Source of the DNA: Centropus unirufus
Taxonomy: Eukaryota; Chordata; Aves; Cuculiformes; Centropidae
Reading direction: 5' to 3'
Assembly: GCA_013397695.1 (NCBI GenBank)
Contig: VYZI01000351.1
Coordinates: 251,057 to 315,056, forward strand
DNA: 64,000 bases
Positions 1 to 14,400 of the stretch are shown piece after piece; position 1 is the stretch's first letter; the number at the start of each line of letters is the position of its first letter. A program made the position numbers and the translations under genes. Under the pieces are notes generated by a model. It was not told where the DNA came from, searched no databases, and was given only the letters and a program-made list of their open reading frames with translations.

Positions 1-3000
1 GTCAAGGTTGCTAAACAGGGTTGAGATACATTGTGCTGTGGAGACACATCCTCTGGAAGTAGGATGCAGGAAGCTCTTGGCATATTAAGCAGACAGCTAG
101 ATCATGCGGGAGAGCAGAAGTGGATAACCCATGAACTGGTTGAAGCAAGGTCCTGAGTTTGCTTCAGTGGAAAACCACGGAGTATTTGCTGCCTGTAAAA
201 TGCGATTCTGAGAATAAGATCAGTGTCTGAAATAGGTCCAGCAGGCACCAGGTACACCAGATACTGCATAGGGGAGGCCTTTTTCCTGGGTGAAGCATTC
301 TCTGAAACAGTACAGGTCAGTACTTAATAGTCCTCTTTACTCAAGACTAATGTTCACATGAGTTCTCCCTCCCCACAAACAGCTCATTCAGACAAACTGA
401 TGGCATTTGTTTCACCCTTTCATCACTCAGCTGCAGCAACTTACAACACAGATAAATACAACATAAAGCATGTAATAAATCCATCCAAACAGAGTCAAGA
501 CCATGAAAGAACAGCTTTGATGATAGATAAATTATCAGCTGTAAATAAGTTAGTGTAGTTTAACATAGCACCAGCTTTTAGAAGATCAAGGACATGGAGA
601 AATGTCAATACTGCATGTCTCACAATGAGTCTGGGTGGCTGTTCTATTTTCAAAGAAGAACAGGGATTTAGTTTTAAAGACAGATGGGCAGCATCTGGCA
701 AGAGAAAATTAGAGAACCATGAGTTATTTGGGAAAGTACAGAACTTTACTTCCAGATTACCTGCTTTTGGATTTTTCAACTTGTGTGATATTCTTGCAGA
801 TAAACCAGAGCGTCTGAAAAAACAAAGCACAGCCCAGGCAACCCAAATCTCTGTTCCATCACATTTCATAACCTCTGCTTATATTCTCATCCTCCGTACA
901 GAAGAAGGGAGGAAGCAATGTGTCCTCCTCTCTTGAGAGCCCTGCCAGGATAGGAGCTACTCTTCGCCTGCAGCGTCATTTCACACATGATGTTACTTTG
1001 TTTGCATTGGATGAACAGGCACAAACAGGAACAGGCCCAAATTAAACAGGCTGACAGGCAGGACTGGCGCTAACAGTTCACACTCAAATGCTGCTGTACT
1101 CGAATACGTGTGTGGTCCAAAAATGGAATTAGTAGCTGTATTTTATAAATGTGGCTTTATCTTTGAAATGGACACAGCAACATCTGAGTATCTGGGTATC
1201 CCATCAGAAGGAACATAAGAGTTTCTAGCCCCTGGTGTCATGTGCTGGCCAACCTAACTCAATACCCAGAGAGTAGAGGGACTCGCTTTCACAGAAGAAG
1301 TCAGCATCTATCACAACAAACTGAATGCAATTTTCCCTAGAAATGTGATGTCACATTTCTGTTCACATAGAACTTGTGCCTGCTGGGTATTTACAATATA
1401 TGGAAGGTTTCTGCTTTCAATATCAAGAGCCATTGCACCTGAAAACCATATTTTCATAATGCTGTCACTTTCAAACCTCTGAAAAATAGTAATAGATTTT
1501 TGAAGAGTAAGTGGAGAGCTTAAATAGCATTTCTGTTTTACCACATTATTGCCTAACAGAAATAATGGAAATAGCCCCGCTTATTGTGCTCCTCCCGTGT
1601 GGTGAGTCCAGCAGAGTCAGAGTATTTGCTAAACAAATGTTGGTCACTTCAGGACTCTAGGAACCAGAGATGTGTTGCAAAACTTCTGGACACTGTTCCC
1701 AGAAACATCCCTGCCACCCAGCCATGCACAGTGTGCACTGGGAAAGGAACATTCTGTATATTCACCTCTGTCTGATGATGGAGCGGGTCTATGGGTGAGT
1801 TCTTCCAAGTGTCAATAGCCTTCAAATACTTTCAGAGCTCATCTTGAGAGCCTGTGTGTTCCGCCACAGGAGCTGCAGGGCCCTACCTGCCTGTACAGTG
1901 ACTGCGTGTTGCTCCTGCCCCTTGCCCCTCTCTGATACCCTCTCCACCCCTCCTGATTCTGGTGAAGCCCTCGGCTCAGTTCACTTTTGGGGTATGCACA
2001 GGAAAAACACCAGTTTCCCAGTGAACTAAACCCTCGGAGTAAGGAGATTCCAATGCACTAACTGCAGCGTAAGAGATATCTCCCATCCGTGCATGTGAGC
2101 CCACAAGGAAAGTCAGTGGGCAGAGCCCTTGCCCAGGTCTCTGTGGAGTCTTTAATTCTGCTTCAGTGCTTGTTGAGTTTATTTCCATTAACTTGATCAA
2201 GTGCATGGATCAGGGCCTAACAGGAACAAATCTGGAGGCACAGCCTCTCTTTCCCCAGAGGGTCTCTAAATGCCATCCTTATCACAATGCAGAAGGTACC
2301 AGAAATATGACTGGAGAATACTCTAGGGCAATTCCAGTCAAAAGGACTGAATTATTACATCCAGAAACGTTCTGGCAACATTGCATCCACTATGTCTGAA
2401 CAGGCCTATCAGAGAACAGGGTAATTAGGAGTATGGAACCTAATTACTATCTCTAAGCATAAGAATTGCACAGTGATTAAACACTATCCATTCCAGGAAG
2501 GTTTCCTAAATAAATGTCAGTCATCAGAATGTTCTGTCCTTGAATAATTTGCAAAGGAAAAAGGAATTAATCTGTACTGCTACACAAAACAGGAGTAGGA
2601 TTTATGTTACCGCTTAGGTGCCTTAGCAGTCTTCCTAGACACACTAAGCAGCCTTAACAGCCTGAGTTATGTCAGACACTCCTCCAACAAACTGGCTTTA
2701 TTAAATGGTCCTTAAGACAGAAACTAGCAAGGAAGGAGGGAATTTGTTTATTACAGGCTCCAGAAAATCACCTGCATATAGAAACAGGATTTACTGAGGG
2801 AATGTAGCTTAATCAGGGATAATGGGAGAAAAAATGAGAACCAGGAGTGCTGACATAGCCTAGGGATCTCCCAGATGCCCTGGGATGAAACGTAGCAGCT
2901 GCTTGACACTGGACAACAGTTTAAGACAGGATGTGAAAGCACACTGTACCTAGACAGAGTAGCCCGGGAAGGGAATTAGAGGAAATATAATGATGCGGAT

Positions 3001-6000
3001 AGAAAACTAGCCCAGTAATGGTGTTTAGCGTCTTTTCTTCTGCAAAATATGCTGAAACATCTCCAAGGGAATCAACTGGATCAAGCCACTGCACTTCCAG
3101 CAATGTTGTTTCCCTCTTTGAGGGGGTGAGGAAAACACCACCATTTTCCAAGAGTTGATGCAAAGGACATCCGTAGTGAATTCATTCATATTGTGACAAA
3201 AGTGTGTACTTATTTCTTTGTTACCAACTCACAGGCCCCCAGGCATTCTTCTAGTTCATTCTTGTTAAGAGATACTTGTCTATCTGGCTCTCAAAGACCC
3301 TGAGTGGTGGAGGCACCGAAGCTTACCCAACTGGCCTATGCAAGTCTCTCCCTCAGCCCAACCATGGTTTCCCCAGTCTCTAATCTGAACATTCCCATTG
3401 TCATTTAAACTCACCACTTCCTTTTGTAGCAACTGGGACAAGAAGATTAGATTGTTTGTTTACTCTTTCCTTGCTACATCCTTCCACTCCTCCAATTCTT
3501 TTCTTGAACAACCTCAACTCCATCAATCTACTTCTGGAACATACTTGCAAGACCTCTACTTGTGTCACCACTCCTCCAGTTAGGCCACATCTGAAATGTG
3601 GTATCCAGAAATCTTTCCAACAGAAATCTTATCAGCACTGACAGTGGCACTATTACTTCACAATTACTTTGCAGAATTGACTTCTGTTTAAAAATCTCAG
3701 TATTTGTTCACCTTTTCTACAACATTATGCCACTGTTGACTTACATTTACCTTGTACCCCACATATACGAACATAATTCTAGACCAGATTAATGTGGGTT
3801 GACTTAAAAAGAACTCTGTTGCAAGGATTTCCTTTTGTGGAACAGCTCCATTTTGATACAGGAAAGAGATAATATTTGCTTTATAAGCTCAATACACTTG
3901 CAAAAACATCCACTCTTATGTGAGCTTTTTAAACGGATCAGGAGATTCACCAGTCCCTAATCTGATCACAGGGGTTCACAGTTATCACTCTCAAGTAATA
4001 GTTCTGTGTCCTTACCTTCAAAGAGGACATTAAAGGAAATAGTGAGGTTTGGACCTGCCATCACACCTCCCACTGCGCCCCAAGCCCATGCACAAGTCTT
4101 AGTTTTTCACCTTTATCCTGTCTTAACCAAGACCTGAACTGAAATCCTGGATGGAAAATCCTCTAGTCTTAGGGGAAGCTAAAACATGGCAGGATTACAA
4201 AACCACAGCTGTGTGTGAAGAGCCCTACATCTCTCTGCATCTTTAATTTGTCTCGTGCTTCTTTTTGCATTTTGTATTGTGCTCCTGATTTCGTTTTGCA
4301 GAACATGAAATAGCCTCTTGGAGCTTTCATATTGCAGTGGATTTCATTAAAGCCTCTCTGCTTTCTTTATAACGACCCCGCCTAATGCTTGACTACATTT
4401 ACTGTCACCCTCTATGGCTTCCAGCGATTGCCTCAAGATGTAAACACATTCATATATCAATGCAAAGCCATTAGATTATGAAAACAGAGGTCACTGCAAA
4501 GGGCACAATCAGTTACTGGTCTTGGCTGGGGAAGCTCTGTCCTTCATTAGTGAGTGTTCAGAGAAAGTTAACTTTCTTCTCTTCAGAAGACATCTGTGAG
4601 CCTTTTTTCCTTCAAGGAAACGCCAATGCAAAATGCTGCTGCTGAATTATGAAAGAACCCTGTCTGTGTACAGGACAAGCCATCAGTGTTTGCCGGGGAC
4701 ACTTTCTGAATAGGGAGTGGGGATGAGGGACAGGGGATTATTATTACCAGCCAGACACATGGAGCATTCCTGGCTTGATCTTTAGCACTGAAGAATTCTT
4801 CTGAACCTTGGATGTATGAAATCCAGATGCAAACCATGATCTGGTGTTTATTAAAGTCAGCCTGGGACTGAGGAACACACTGGGAGACAAATTCTTCCCA
4901 CTTCTATACAGGTCTGTATTGTGGTTGTGGATGAGTCAACTTTTCACCGTGTTTAAAATGCTCCTTTGACTGCTCTTGAAAATACAGAGCTGTGATGATC
5001 CTTGCTATTCTGCTATGGGACAGATATATCTGATAATGGTCAAAAAGCACGTCAGCTGCTAGGAAGGAAATCATTATTCCAACAGAAAAAGTAATGCTGT
5101 GGGAACATCTTTAATACTGTGGTCCTGCCCCGTATCAGAAGGCGGCTTCAAAAGTAGAAAAAGTAGAGTACATGGGACAGCTAAACCCATGTGTTTGGAG
5201 TGACTTTGGTTTTCCCAGCAACTCTTTTCTAGGATGAAGACACCTAATTTTTTTGATTGATCTTTAGTCAAAGTGTTTTGCTCTCCCCTGATACTAGAAC
5301 AGAAGACAGCAAATGAAGCTAGAAAATGTCAGACTTAAAACAAACGAAAGTGCTCCCAGGAGGTGCTTTCATAACACATGGGGGGAAGCCATAGTGAGAT
5401 GAGAAATTAAAATAGATTCAAGAATTGATTAGGCACGTCCACGAAAGAAAAATCCACCAAAGCCTTTTTAACCCAAAGATACCATTTTTGGCCACAAATG
5501 AAACAGAGGATGCTGGAGAGCGAGAGTTAGACGTTAGAGACAGTCATTGCGTCCTCATTCTCCCTGCTGCTCATCCACTTCTGGCCAACCAGATAGAGGA
5601 CACTGAGCCATTGCTCTGACCTAGTACAACAGCTACTTACGTTCTTATGATGCTGAAGCCAAGCAAACCTTCTTTCATGCCTTCCTAGGGTGATACAAAC
5701 TTTTTGATTGCATTCTCCTTACTCAAGTTGTGTGAGAGAGAGAGGAAAGACAACTTGGTGTTTGATCTCACCTGCAGCCATTTCAGAGCCCAGCCAGGGA
5801 TGAGCAGGGACTTGACTGAAAGCCTCGGAGCTTCCTGCCTCTCTCTCTCTCCACTTTTCCTCCCTCTGTTGATAGCTGCCTACCCGGACTGCACACTGCT
5901 CAACCTCTGCCCTTAACACAGTCTATAGGAAAAAGCCATGGCTCTGCAAGGTTTGCCTCGTTGTAGGCAAGCATTAAGTACTGGCAAGCAGGCAGCCAAT

Positions 6001-9000
6001 TAAAGGAACAGTTACTAAGATTGCAGCTGTAAAAAATACATCACTTTTTTGCTGCTTAGTCTTGTTGGGTTTCCCATGTTTGTCTGAGAACTAACCACCC
6101 CCCTCAACACTCAAAACACATTTCAAAATGCCAACTAATCACTGCAAGTGTTACAGCAGCAGAAAAAAAAAAAGCGAAAACAAGCAGCCTGTAATTTTTA
6201 TGGGCTCCTTTGTCACATCTGTGCCTAAAATAAATCACCCAAATAAAGGTTTTAATTCCACATTAGTGCATACAGCAGTTTATTGAGTTTATGGCTGATG
6301 GTTAAGCTTTACAAACGCTTAGTATTTCAGCGCTACAAGGAAGGAAGTGCTGAGCACAGATGTTTGCAAAGAGGGATAATAGGATAATAAATTACTGCAA
6401 GGTAAAGACAAACTCTCAACGCCATAGACTCACTGCTCTTATTTATGCAGCAAAAATATCTTAATACATTCAGCAATAAGTTGTCAGCAATGCCAGAGAT
6501 ACAGCATGCTATGCCTGAGGACTAAGGGGTGGCTTTGTCATTGTTTGAGTCAGACGGATGGAGAGATTTCTTGTGTCTAATTCTTTGATTTTGCTTTTGC
6601 TGACAGCCCCAGCTGAAGCCTGACGATAAAGTAAGTTTTGGAGATGGCTGAGGCTGGGAGGGAGCTTGAGGGAGTTGTGTTCCCCCTTGAAGGGCAAGGC
6701 AAAGCAGTTCTCATGTCACCACAACTCCGGGGAAGCGAAGGCCAAGGAGTAAGAAAGGGGTTTTAAAGAAATGGGATAAGTGGCTCCATTAGGAGCACAG
6801 GATCCAAGCTCTTCGCCACTCAAGATCAGACCAAGAGAAGAAATGCACTGTAGGTTAGTGCCTAACTACTGCTTTTTTCTCTTTTTACCACCTGTTCACA
6901 GTGTGTGCTTGGTCAAAACTAGACGACCTGCTCCTGAGGTAGACCTGGATTCCACAGCATTTCATCCTATCTAACACCCTGCTGCCTGCAGGCTTTCTAC
7001 CTTTTCCTTGCCTGGTACAGGTAAACATCACTACATGTCTACTTTTAAGACATGGACACAAGTCAAGAACACTTGTTGATCCTCTGTTCATCCAGGCATA
7101 GTGTTGTACATTCAGTAGGGACCAGCTGGGACAAGCAGGGAGCCCAAGCAGCCTCTGTGGTATGAAGCTACTTCTCACAATCCCTCTCCTGCACATCGGT
7201 TATTTTCTGCCAGGTGAGAGGAGTGTGAATTCTTCTGGCATCAGCTCTTATGGTACATGCTGCCTGGGCACATTCCTCAGCCTGCCCCTGGCAGCTGCCA
7301 GCACTCAGCACTGCTCCAGTAGTTTTCTGCCCCATAGGGAATTTCTGATTTGCTTGTTTCTTCCCAGGAGATTGTAAGTGAAGCTGATAGAGCAGAAAGT
7401 GAAAAGAACATGCCTCTGTGGGCACTGGTTTGGTTTGGAGCACAAGGTTTAACTTCAGCTCAACGCCCTTCTGCAAAGACTTATGAATACTAATCCAACT
7501 ACAGCAGAGGCTATGAGCAAGTGAAAAGGCTAATTAAACCTCCTTTTTCATTTAGAAGACAGAAACTCCCTAGGAGACAATTGTATTTAACAAGCATGAG
7601 AAAAAAAATACATTAGGAGCAATCAACAGAGAAAAAGTCCTCCTCCTTTTATGCCAGGTTCACTGCTTGCCAGTTTCTTCTTGAGAATAATTTCTCTAGA
7701 TCTGTGAGACAAAACCTGACAATGAAAGGAGTTTTCCTGTGTCTCTCATAGGCAGGCGTGCATTTAAACACCTGTCTCATATTCAGGAACCCTCCTTACA
7801 GGACCCCAGGGGGACAATTTATATACCTGGGTCTGAAATTCCCACCCACAGATGACTTTGAAACCCCTCAGGATGGGAACAGAAAGAGAAATCCAGCCCT
7901 GTGCAGGCACTGCTCAGAGCCTCCCTGCTCACAGAGACATTTCCCTCCTGAGAGCAGGAAGGTGTGGGACTGCGGGAGGGTCACCAGAAATAGGAAATTA
8001 TGAAGGAGGGGTGGCTCAATAGGTAACAGGGGTGTCTGGCCCTTCAATAGCTCTCCACTGCAAGAGGATTATCTGTGACTCTTCTGATGTGACGTGACAG
8101 CCAGTGGCACTGCGGTGTTGCTGGCTTTGATTTCCAGCACCCACAATATTAGCCTGAAGGCGAACGAAGGTGAATGTAACACGTTTACACATTTACCCCT
8201 GAAAACTTCGTTCTCACCTCACAGGGGCTACTCCTGGCAGAGACTCACAGGCATCTCACCTGGTTGCTTTTATTTAGTGCCTTCCTGTCATTGGTGGAGG
8301 TTTTCCTTCTTTGACTGACCTACTTGTGTCAGGGGACCAGAGGAGGAACACGAGTGAAGGCTGCTAGCTTAAATCTCTGTAAAACAGGTGGCAAGGTGAG
8401 GGAAAAATCCACAATGTGTTGGAAACGCTTTTGCTTCCAGTTTTATGAAGTAGCTTTACAGAAAAAAAAAACCAACAAAAACAGGTGGAAAGGCTGAAAG
8501 TGCTATTTCCAAGTGAAAACGTGACCATTTCGCAAGCCTGCAATGTCACTTCATTTTACCATGTTAAACAGTTGAACCCAGAGTGCCACTTTAATCCAAA
8601 CCTATTGATAAAGATGGAGGAAACCACCAGCAACAATCTAGAAAGAACACGGCATACCTTTGTTTCACACTTGTGGTGAGGACAGATGAAAATGAAAGCA
8701 TATTAAATGCTGGTGCTTGTATGAGGCAGCTGCGCATGCTGTGTTTGGCCTGAATTTGAGAGCAGTGACTGCTGCCCGTTTCACCTGATGTGATGTTCCT
8801 CATGCTCAGGAGAGGGACTGGAAGCAGGTATTGTAAAGCCATCATTGTCACATCCTTCACTTTTAAACTAAGTTCTTAGGTGTTTGTTTTGTGAGAAAGG
8901 CACAAATTAATAATTTCCACCTTTCCCCCTTCTCCCTTCTCAAAACGTTTCAGACAAATTGGTCCTTTTCAGTAGAAATCCCTTTTAATCAGTGTCCTGA

Positions 9001-10857
9001 GTGGCCATTCTTGTGAACAGACCCCTGAAATATCAGGCTATAGTAACAACAAAAAACAGCCCAATGGCTATTAAAATCTTGAGTGGAGATTAATGTCCAT
9101 CTCAGGCACCAATGTACAGAGGCTGGAGCAGTAGCATTACCTTCCTGTTTAAATAATTCAGCTCTAGAATGGGGGTAGCCAGGGAGAAAGGTTTCCTAGA
9201 ATTTATCTGTATCTTGTCACACAAGGAACTAACTAAAGCCCTTACTATCTCCTTCACAGGAATAAGATGATTCATATATGGAAAAACAGTTTATGTGCAT
9301 CTTACAAATATATTGAAAGGGCTTTACATTTTCTCTTTAGTTGACAGCTCCACTGATGAGAATTAATCCAGAAAGAATTGTTTAAAAAGGTCTCAATTTC
9401 TACAGTTTAATTTAGTTTTCCTCCTTGTGCCTGGGAAATTTTAAAGCCAAGTGCCTAAGTATAGTTCTCCCATTGGGAAAGTAAGCGAGCATTGGTGGAC
9501 TCACTCCCAGTCACAGCCAGCTTGAATGGCTCATGCTGGGTACTCGAAGCTAATTCTTAACCCATGGATGTTTTTAATATTTAAAAGAAGTTGGGCAGTT
9601 TGCCATCTGCCTAGAGATGCTGTTCCAGTTTATCTGTTTGTTCATTATTTATTGGTATATCATACTCTGAGGCAGATTTCACAAGCATGCACAGCAGAAC
9701 GTGACAAAGGAAGGAATCCAAAGCAGTCATCTTGGCTCTTTGGTTTGCTACTAAACCCCGATGACAGTTCTACTTCTGCCACACATCTCATTATTTAGCT
9801 TATAAATTCATGATTTGCACTGCAGTCTTGCTGGGTCTTGGCACAGGTGTAGAAAAGGCTTGTGCTCAAGATGAGCAGTAAATAGCTGAACTGGCAATCC
9901 CGAGAACTAACGTCAACACTTCCATGGCCATTTCATAGTGGTCTGTGTTGAACCAAGGCATGAGATCTCCATTCTTTTATTAGCTCTCCTGAGAGAGATA
10001 GCATTGTTAATATTCATCTCCCTCTGATATGATTTGGTTTCAGAGACTCCATGGGAACCAGCCAGATTAGAATAATAAAATAATAGTAAATTGCTCGTGG
10101 CAGATATTGTATATAAAGTCCCTCTAATACATTCAGTCTCTGGACAGCAAAAAGAACATGATAACTGAATTAGACTTTTAACAAGATTTTGACGATTGAT
10201 GGAGCAAATACAACCTTTAAAACAAAAAGCACCCTCCCAGTCACATCTGAGCTGTCAGTAGAGAAATCTGGTCCACCCCCTTCATGAATTAGTCTCTCTA
10301 TTTATATATTGCCTTTCTCAGTGTTCCCATTTGCCACAAACCCAGCCAGCCCATCTTATTTTGTTCTAGCATTATTAAAATTACTATTACCATTGCAAAT
10401 GCTTCCAAGGGAGATAATATTAATAACAGCCTCTTCCATCAGATCATGTCAGTTCCTGGGGTGATTAATATTCCTGTCTGCAAGAAGCATTATATCATTT
10501 GGAGAGAGCATATTGCTTGGCTCGTAGGCTATTCTTCATGGTCTGTGATGAGTGCATTGTGATCTGCTCTTATTGCATTGCTGTTTACACAGCTTGAGAC
10601 GCCTCACAAAGCAGTTAGGAATGAGCCCAAATTCAGATAGATTCCGATCTAGGAAATGAGAAAACCTGACACAAGGTTCTTCAGGCCGTTTGGCGCTCTT
10701 TGTCCTCCAGGTCACATTCCCAGGGGCTGTTGCTGCCATCCGTTCCCTACCTGGGCATGCAGGTGACAGCTGTGTTTCTGTATGTAGGGCCAGTGTCCCC
10801 ATCCTTCCCAGGCTGATCACAGACAAACTGCTGGCCTCTAAACACCTCTACCAGGGA
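1..10857. other. Intergenic or upstream DNA without recognisable genes
   Basis: I see no exon, RNA gene or full transposon here. Open frames are all short (about 100 codons or fewer), lack family resemblance, and are not flanked by convincing splice signals. The composition is moderately AT-rich, with scattered poly-A/T runs. Around 10,010-10,500 there is an AT-rich stretch with many TAAT/ATTA cores that could be a conserved non-coding element (see findings). Old diverged repeats may be present but cannot be recognised by eye. Confidence 0.6.
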
Positions 10858-11411
10858 CAGCGTGGCCAGCAGGTCCAGGGAGGTGACTCTGCCCCTGTAC
10901 TCGGCACTGATGAGGCCGCACCTCGAATCCTGGGTTCATTTCTGGGCCCCTCACAACAAGAAGGATGCTGAGGCTCTGGAGCATGTCCAGAGAAACGAAC
11001 GAAGCTGGAGAACAAGGGTTATGAGGAGTGGCTGAGGAAGCTGTGGGCTGTTCAGCCTGGAGAAGAGGAGGCTGAGGGGAGACCTCATCACTGCCTACAG
11101 CTGCCTGAAAGGCGGTTGAGGAGAGGTGGGTGCTGATCTCTTACCCCAAGTGACAGGGGATAGGACAAGGGGAAATGGTCTCAAGCTATGCCAGGGGGTG
11201 TTCAGGTTGGAGATTAGGAAAAAAATTTTTACTGAGAAGGTCACTAGGTGCTGGAACAGCTGCCCAGGGAGGGGTTGGAATCACCATCCCTGGATGTATT
11301 TAGAAGACGGGAGATGAGGTGCTTAGGGATATGGTTTAGCGTTTGACAGGAATAGTTGGATTTTATGATCTTGGAGGTCTCTTCCAACCTGGTGGTTCTA
11401 TGATTCTATGG
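10858..11411 (+). mobile_element. CR1 LINE fragment, 3' end, sense orientation
   Basis: This 5'-truncated CR1 retrotransposon contains the recognisable 3' segment: 'cgtggccagcagg', then 'gttcagcctggagaagagg', then 'ctgaggggagacctcat'. It ends in the typical avian CR1 terminus, 'ggttctatgattctatgg'. It is too short and too decayed to encode the reverse transcriptase. The terminal sequence (cct-ggtgg before the octamers) places it with the copies at 43.6, 50.1 and 52.8 kb rather than with the 'gtttgggctggaagg' type. Open frames across it (for example 11,126-11,317) are remnants, not genes. Confidence 0.93.
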
Positions 11412-14400
11412 TTTTGTGAAAATAGCTGGAAGACACTGGACCCATGTTCAAGTGCCTTACAGGAGTTATGGGCTAAAATAGTTCCTAGGCTAAGCTATTG
11501 AGTGTTTGTGCCTCCATACAGCTCCATAGGCTCGTGCAGATGTAGAGACAACTTCCCATTAGAGAGACTAGAACTAGCCCTGGATATGGAAAAGCAGAGT
11601 CAGCAAGGCTCACACCGCCTTTAATCACTTCTGAGGGGTTGATTACAATCCAAACCTTTCTGTCTGGACAAGTTTACTCTTTTTAGAGAAAGTATGCATA
11701 AGGGCTGGGGTGGGTTTTTGTCATGGATAGATATTTGACTTGAATAGTTTGGATATTTCCCCAATAAACTGTCTTGCTTGCATTCCTCAGGCCAGAGTGC
11801 AGATCAGGTCACAACCTGAACACCTGAATCAAGGTGGAATCACATCCAGGCTTACAAAGTCTTTCCTTCCGAACCAGTCATTCACCTGCACAAACCTGCA
11901 GGAATCACAAATATGCCTTTGCCTTTGATCCCACAAAGAGCCTCGCTCACAAGGATGATCATTAACTGCTTTTTTAGGCTCCTAAAACAATGAATGTCAA
12001 CTCCTGCCTTAAAAATATATATTCTCTAATTTGGGAAGTTGTTTCTTACATGGATTCTTCATGATAAAAGATACACATTCTCTGAATTCACGTCAACAGC
12101 TGTAGTGTATGTTTGGATATTAAAAGCTGTCCCACCCCAGCGTGTATTCAGGTAGACACAAGCATTTGGATACTCAGCACACCTCAAAGCCTCGAGTGCA
12201 TTTCAGGTCATACAGATTTCTGCCAAAAACTGTTATTTTCTGGGTTAACTTCTACAGACAGTGAGAGGAAAAAAAGCCAGTGTAATGTAGCTACTTTTCC
12301 AGTAAATAATGGACAGTGCTAATGAAGTTCTGTAGGAGCTGGCTGTGAGTGCAACTGCTCTGCCACCCTTCCCCATTTATCTTCCCCCACTGATGTAACA
12401 GCTCACAAAGCTGCTGAAGGCTCTGACAGTCTTGGGAACAGCTGAAATGTGCAATGATAAATGTATCTTTGTGTCCGTGTTGTAGACGTTGCATAGCCCA
12501 GATATTTCAGCACAGTGCAAACACAAGTTGGGGTCCTGGATACAGCATGAACAGTGTTTATGGACAGCAGTGGAGATAAACTGCAGCGAGTGCTTGTGCT
12601 CAACTGCAAGGAGCAAGTATTGAAGGTGGCTGATTGCTCTCCAGTATTTCATCCTTTTAATTATCTTTAGTGCTGGATTGTGTCTCTTACCTGGCTGAAC
12701 CCTATGCTTCTCAACTTGGCTCATCATCTACTCCAGGCAAAAGAAGAGGACAGTGAAATGTTGTTATTTCTTCCCCTCACTGGGCTTTTCCTTCACCTAA
12801 GTACACTGACATCCAGAAATTACGTAGTGTCACCCTCATGTGAGGTGCTCCTTGGAAAGCTAAACTAGTCAAGTTAATGTAGCTTGGGAATAGCACCTGA
12901 GTGATACATGAAATGCCCTGCTACAGGAGGAGATGTCTCCTTAATAGGGTTGAAATGAGCTAAGTCTAGTAACTGAAATTGAATTCAAGAGTTCCTCCAC
13001 GCCATGCCTGCTCTCAGGGTAAGAAGGAGGTCTGAAGTTCTCAGCAGTCACTGTGCCTAAGCTCATCTTTCTAGACATGAAGGTTGACTATATTCCTTCT
13101 TAAGTCTCTGCTAGCTGTCCCTGTAAGGTAGAGATCTTTGCATCATGTCCTATTTCCTCACTTGAGGCTAATTCAAAGCTTTCAGCCTCTCCATCCACCT
13201 GGAAGCTCCATAGTCTTTTTTTTTTTTTAATGTGTATTGGGAATAGCCAAAAGAAGATGTGAAAACACAGTTGTATCAACTTAATCTTAACAAATCATTG
13301 ACTTAATATATACAACCTATGTGTTTTGTTATGCTTCATATGAGCCTGTAATGAGTAAGAGAAAAAATCACGGAGCTTTGTTTATTCAAAACTGTGTGCC
13401 TCTCACAGGAACTCCACAGTGGTGATGTTGCTTGTCATGACAGAGGCACGAAAGATATATGGAAACAGTTCTCCCTGAGGATCACCACAAGCAGACCATG
13501 CTTGCACATGCAGGCAGGAACAAGAGCAATGATATCTCAGTGCAGCATTATGCCAAGGTGACTTGTAAATCCCTGTTCAAGTTTTAAACCCAGCAGTTTT
13601 CCCCCAGTAGCACTCCTGCCTCCAGACAGTGCAAAAAGGTGCTCCTTTCTATCCCTGAAGAAAAGGCAAAATGGCAAATGGTCCCATTTTAAAGTGGAGG
13701 CAGTGAGTACAGAGGCACTTACTGAATTTATTTCACAAGTCCTTGGATATCAGTAATACTTAGGGCAAGTATGACATAAAGATTTTGCTTTTACTACAAA
13801 AGGGATATTTATATTTTTATCTTTGCCTCCCCCCTCACCGTAAGATATTTCAGAGCTGCCAGAAGCAAATGTCAGGCACTTAACAGTGCTCATGCGAGTT
13901 CTGCAAGGTGATAGCACTCAGAAAAACTAGAGAAAGGGCCTCCACATTTCTGGCCGGGCTGCTTACACAGCATGATTATGTTTAGCCCAGGTGAAGAGCA
14001 TCAGAGCTTCACCGACTTCAGCAGAGCTGCTCCCACTTATATTGAAAGACATTTCTCTCTATTACTTGCACATGAATTACCTATTTGAAAGGGATGAGCT
14101 CTGATCATGGGCTTTACCGCTGACCTTCCAGCTAACATGTATTTAAAGGCTGTGCAACTGTTGGTAGAGGTTTCCTGATGTTGAGTCCATGTTATCTCTT
14201 TTCCCTCAGGCACATTAATACTTTCAGGTTGGCGTCTCGCAGAAAGGCAGATGGCAATGTCAACTCTGCTAAAATAATTTAGTAATAACTTGGAATAATA
14301 ACTCCTTTTTAGGAGAAGCAAACTTCTCTGAGAACTACTTGCACAGACCATCTATACATGGAGAACGAACAGAGTAGAAGGCAGGTCAGAAATGTGCAGT

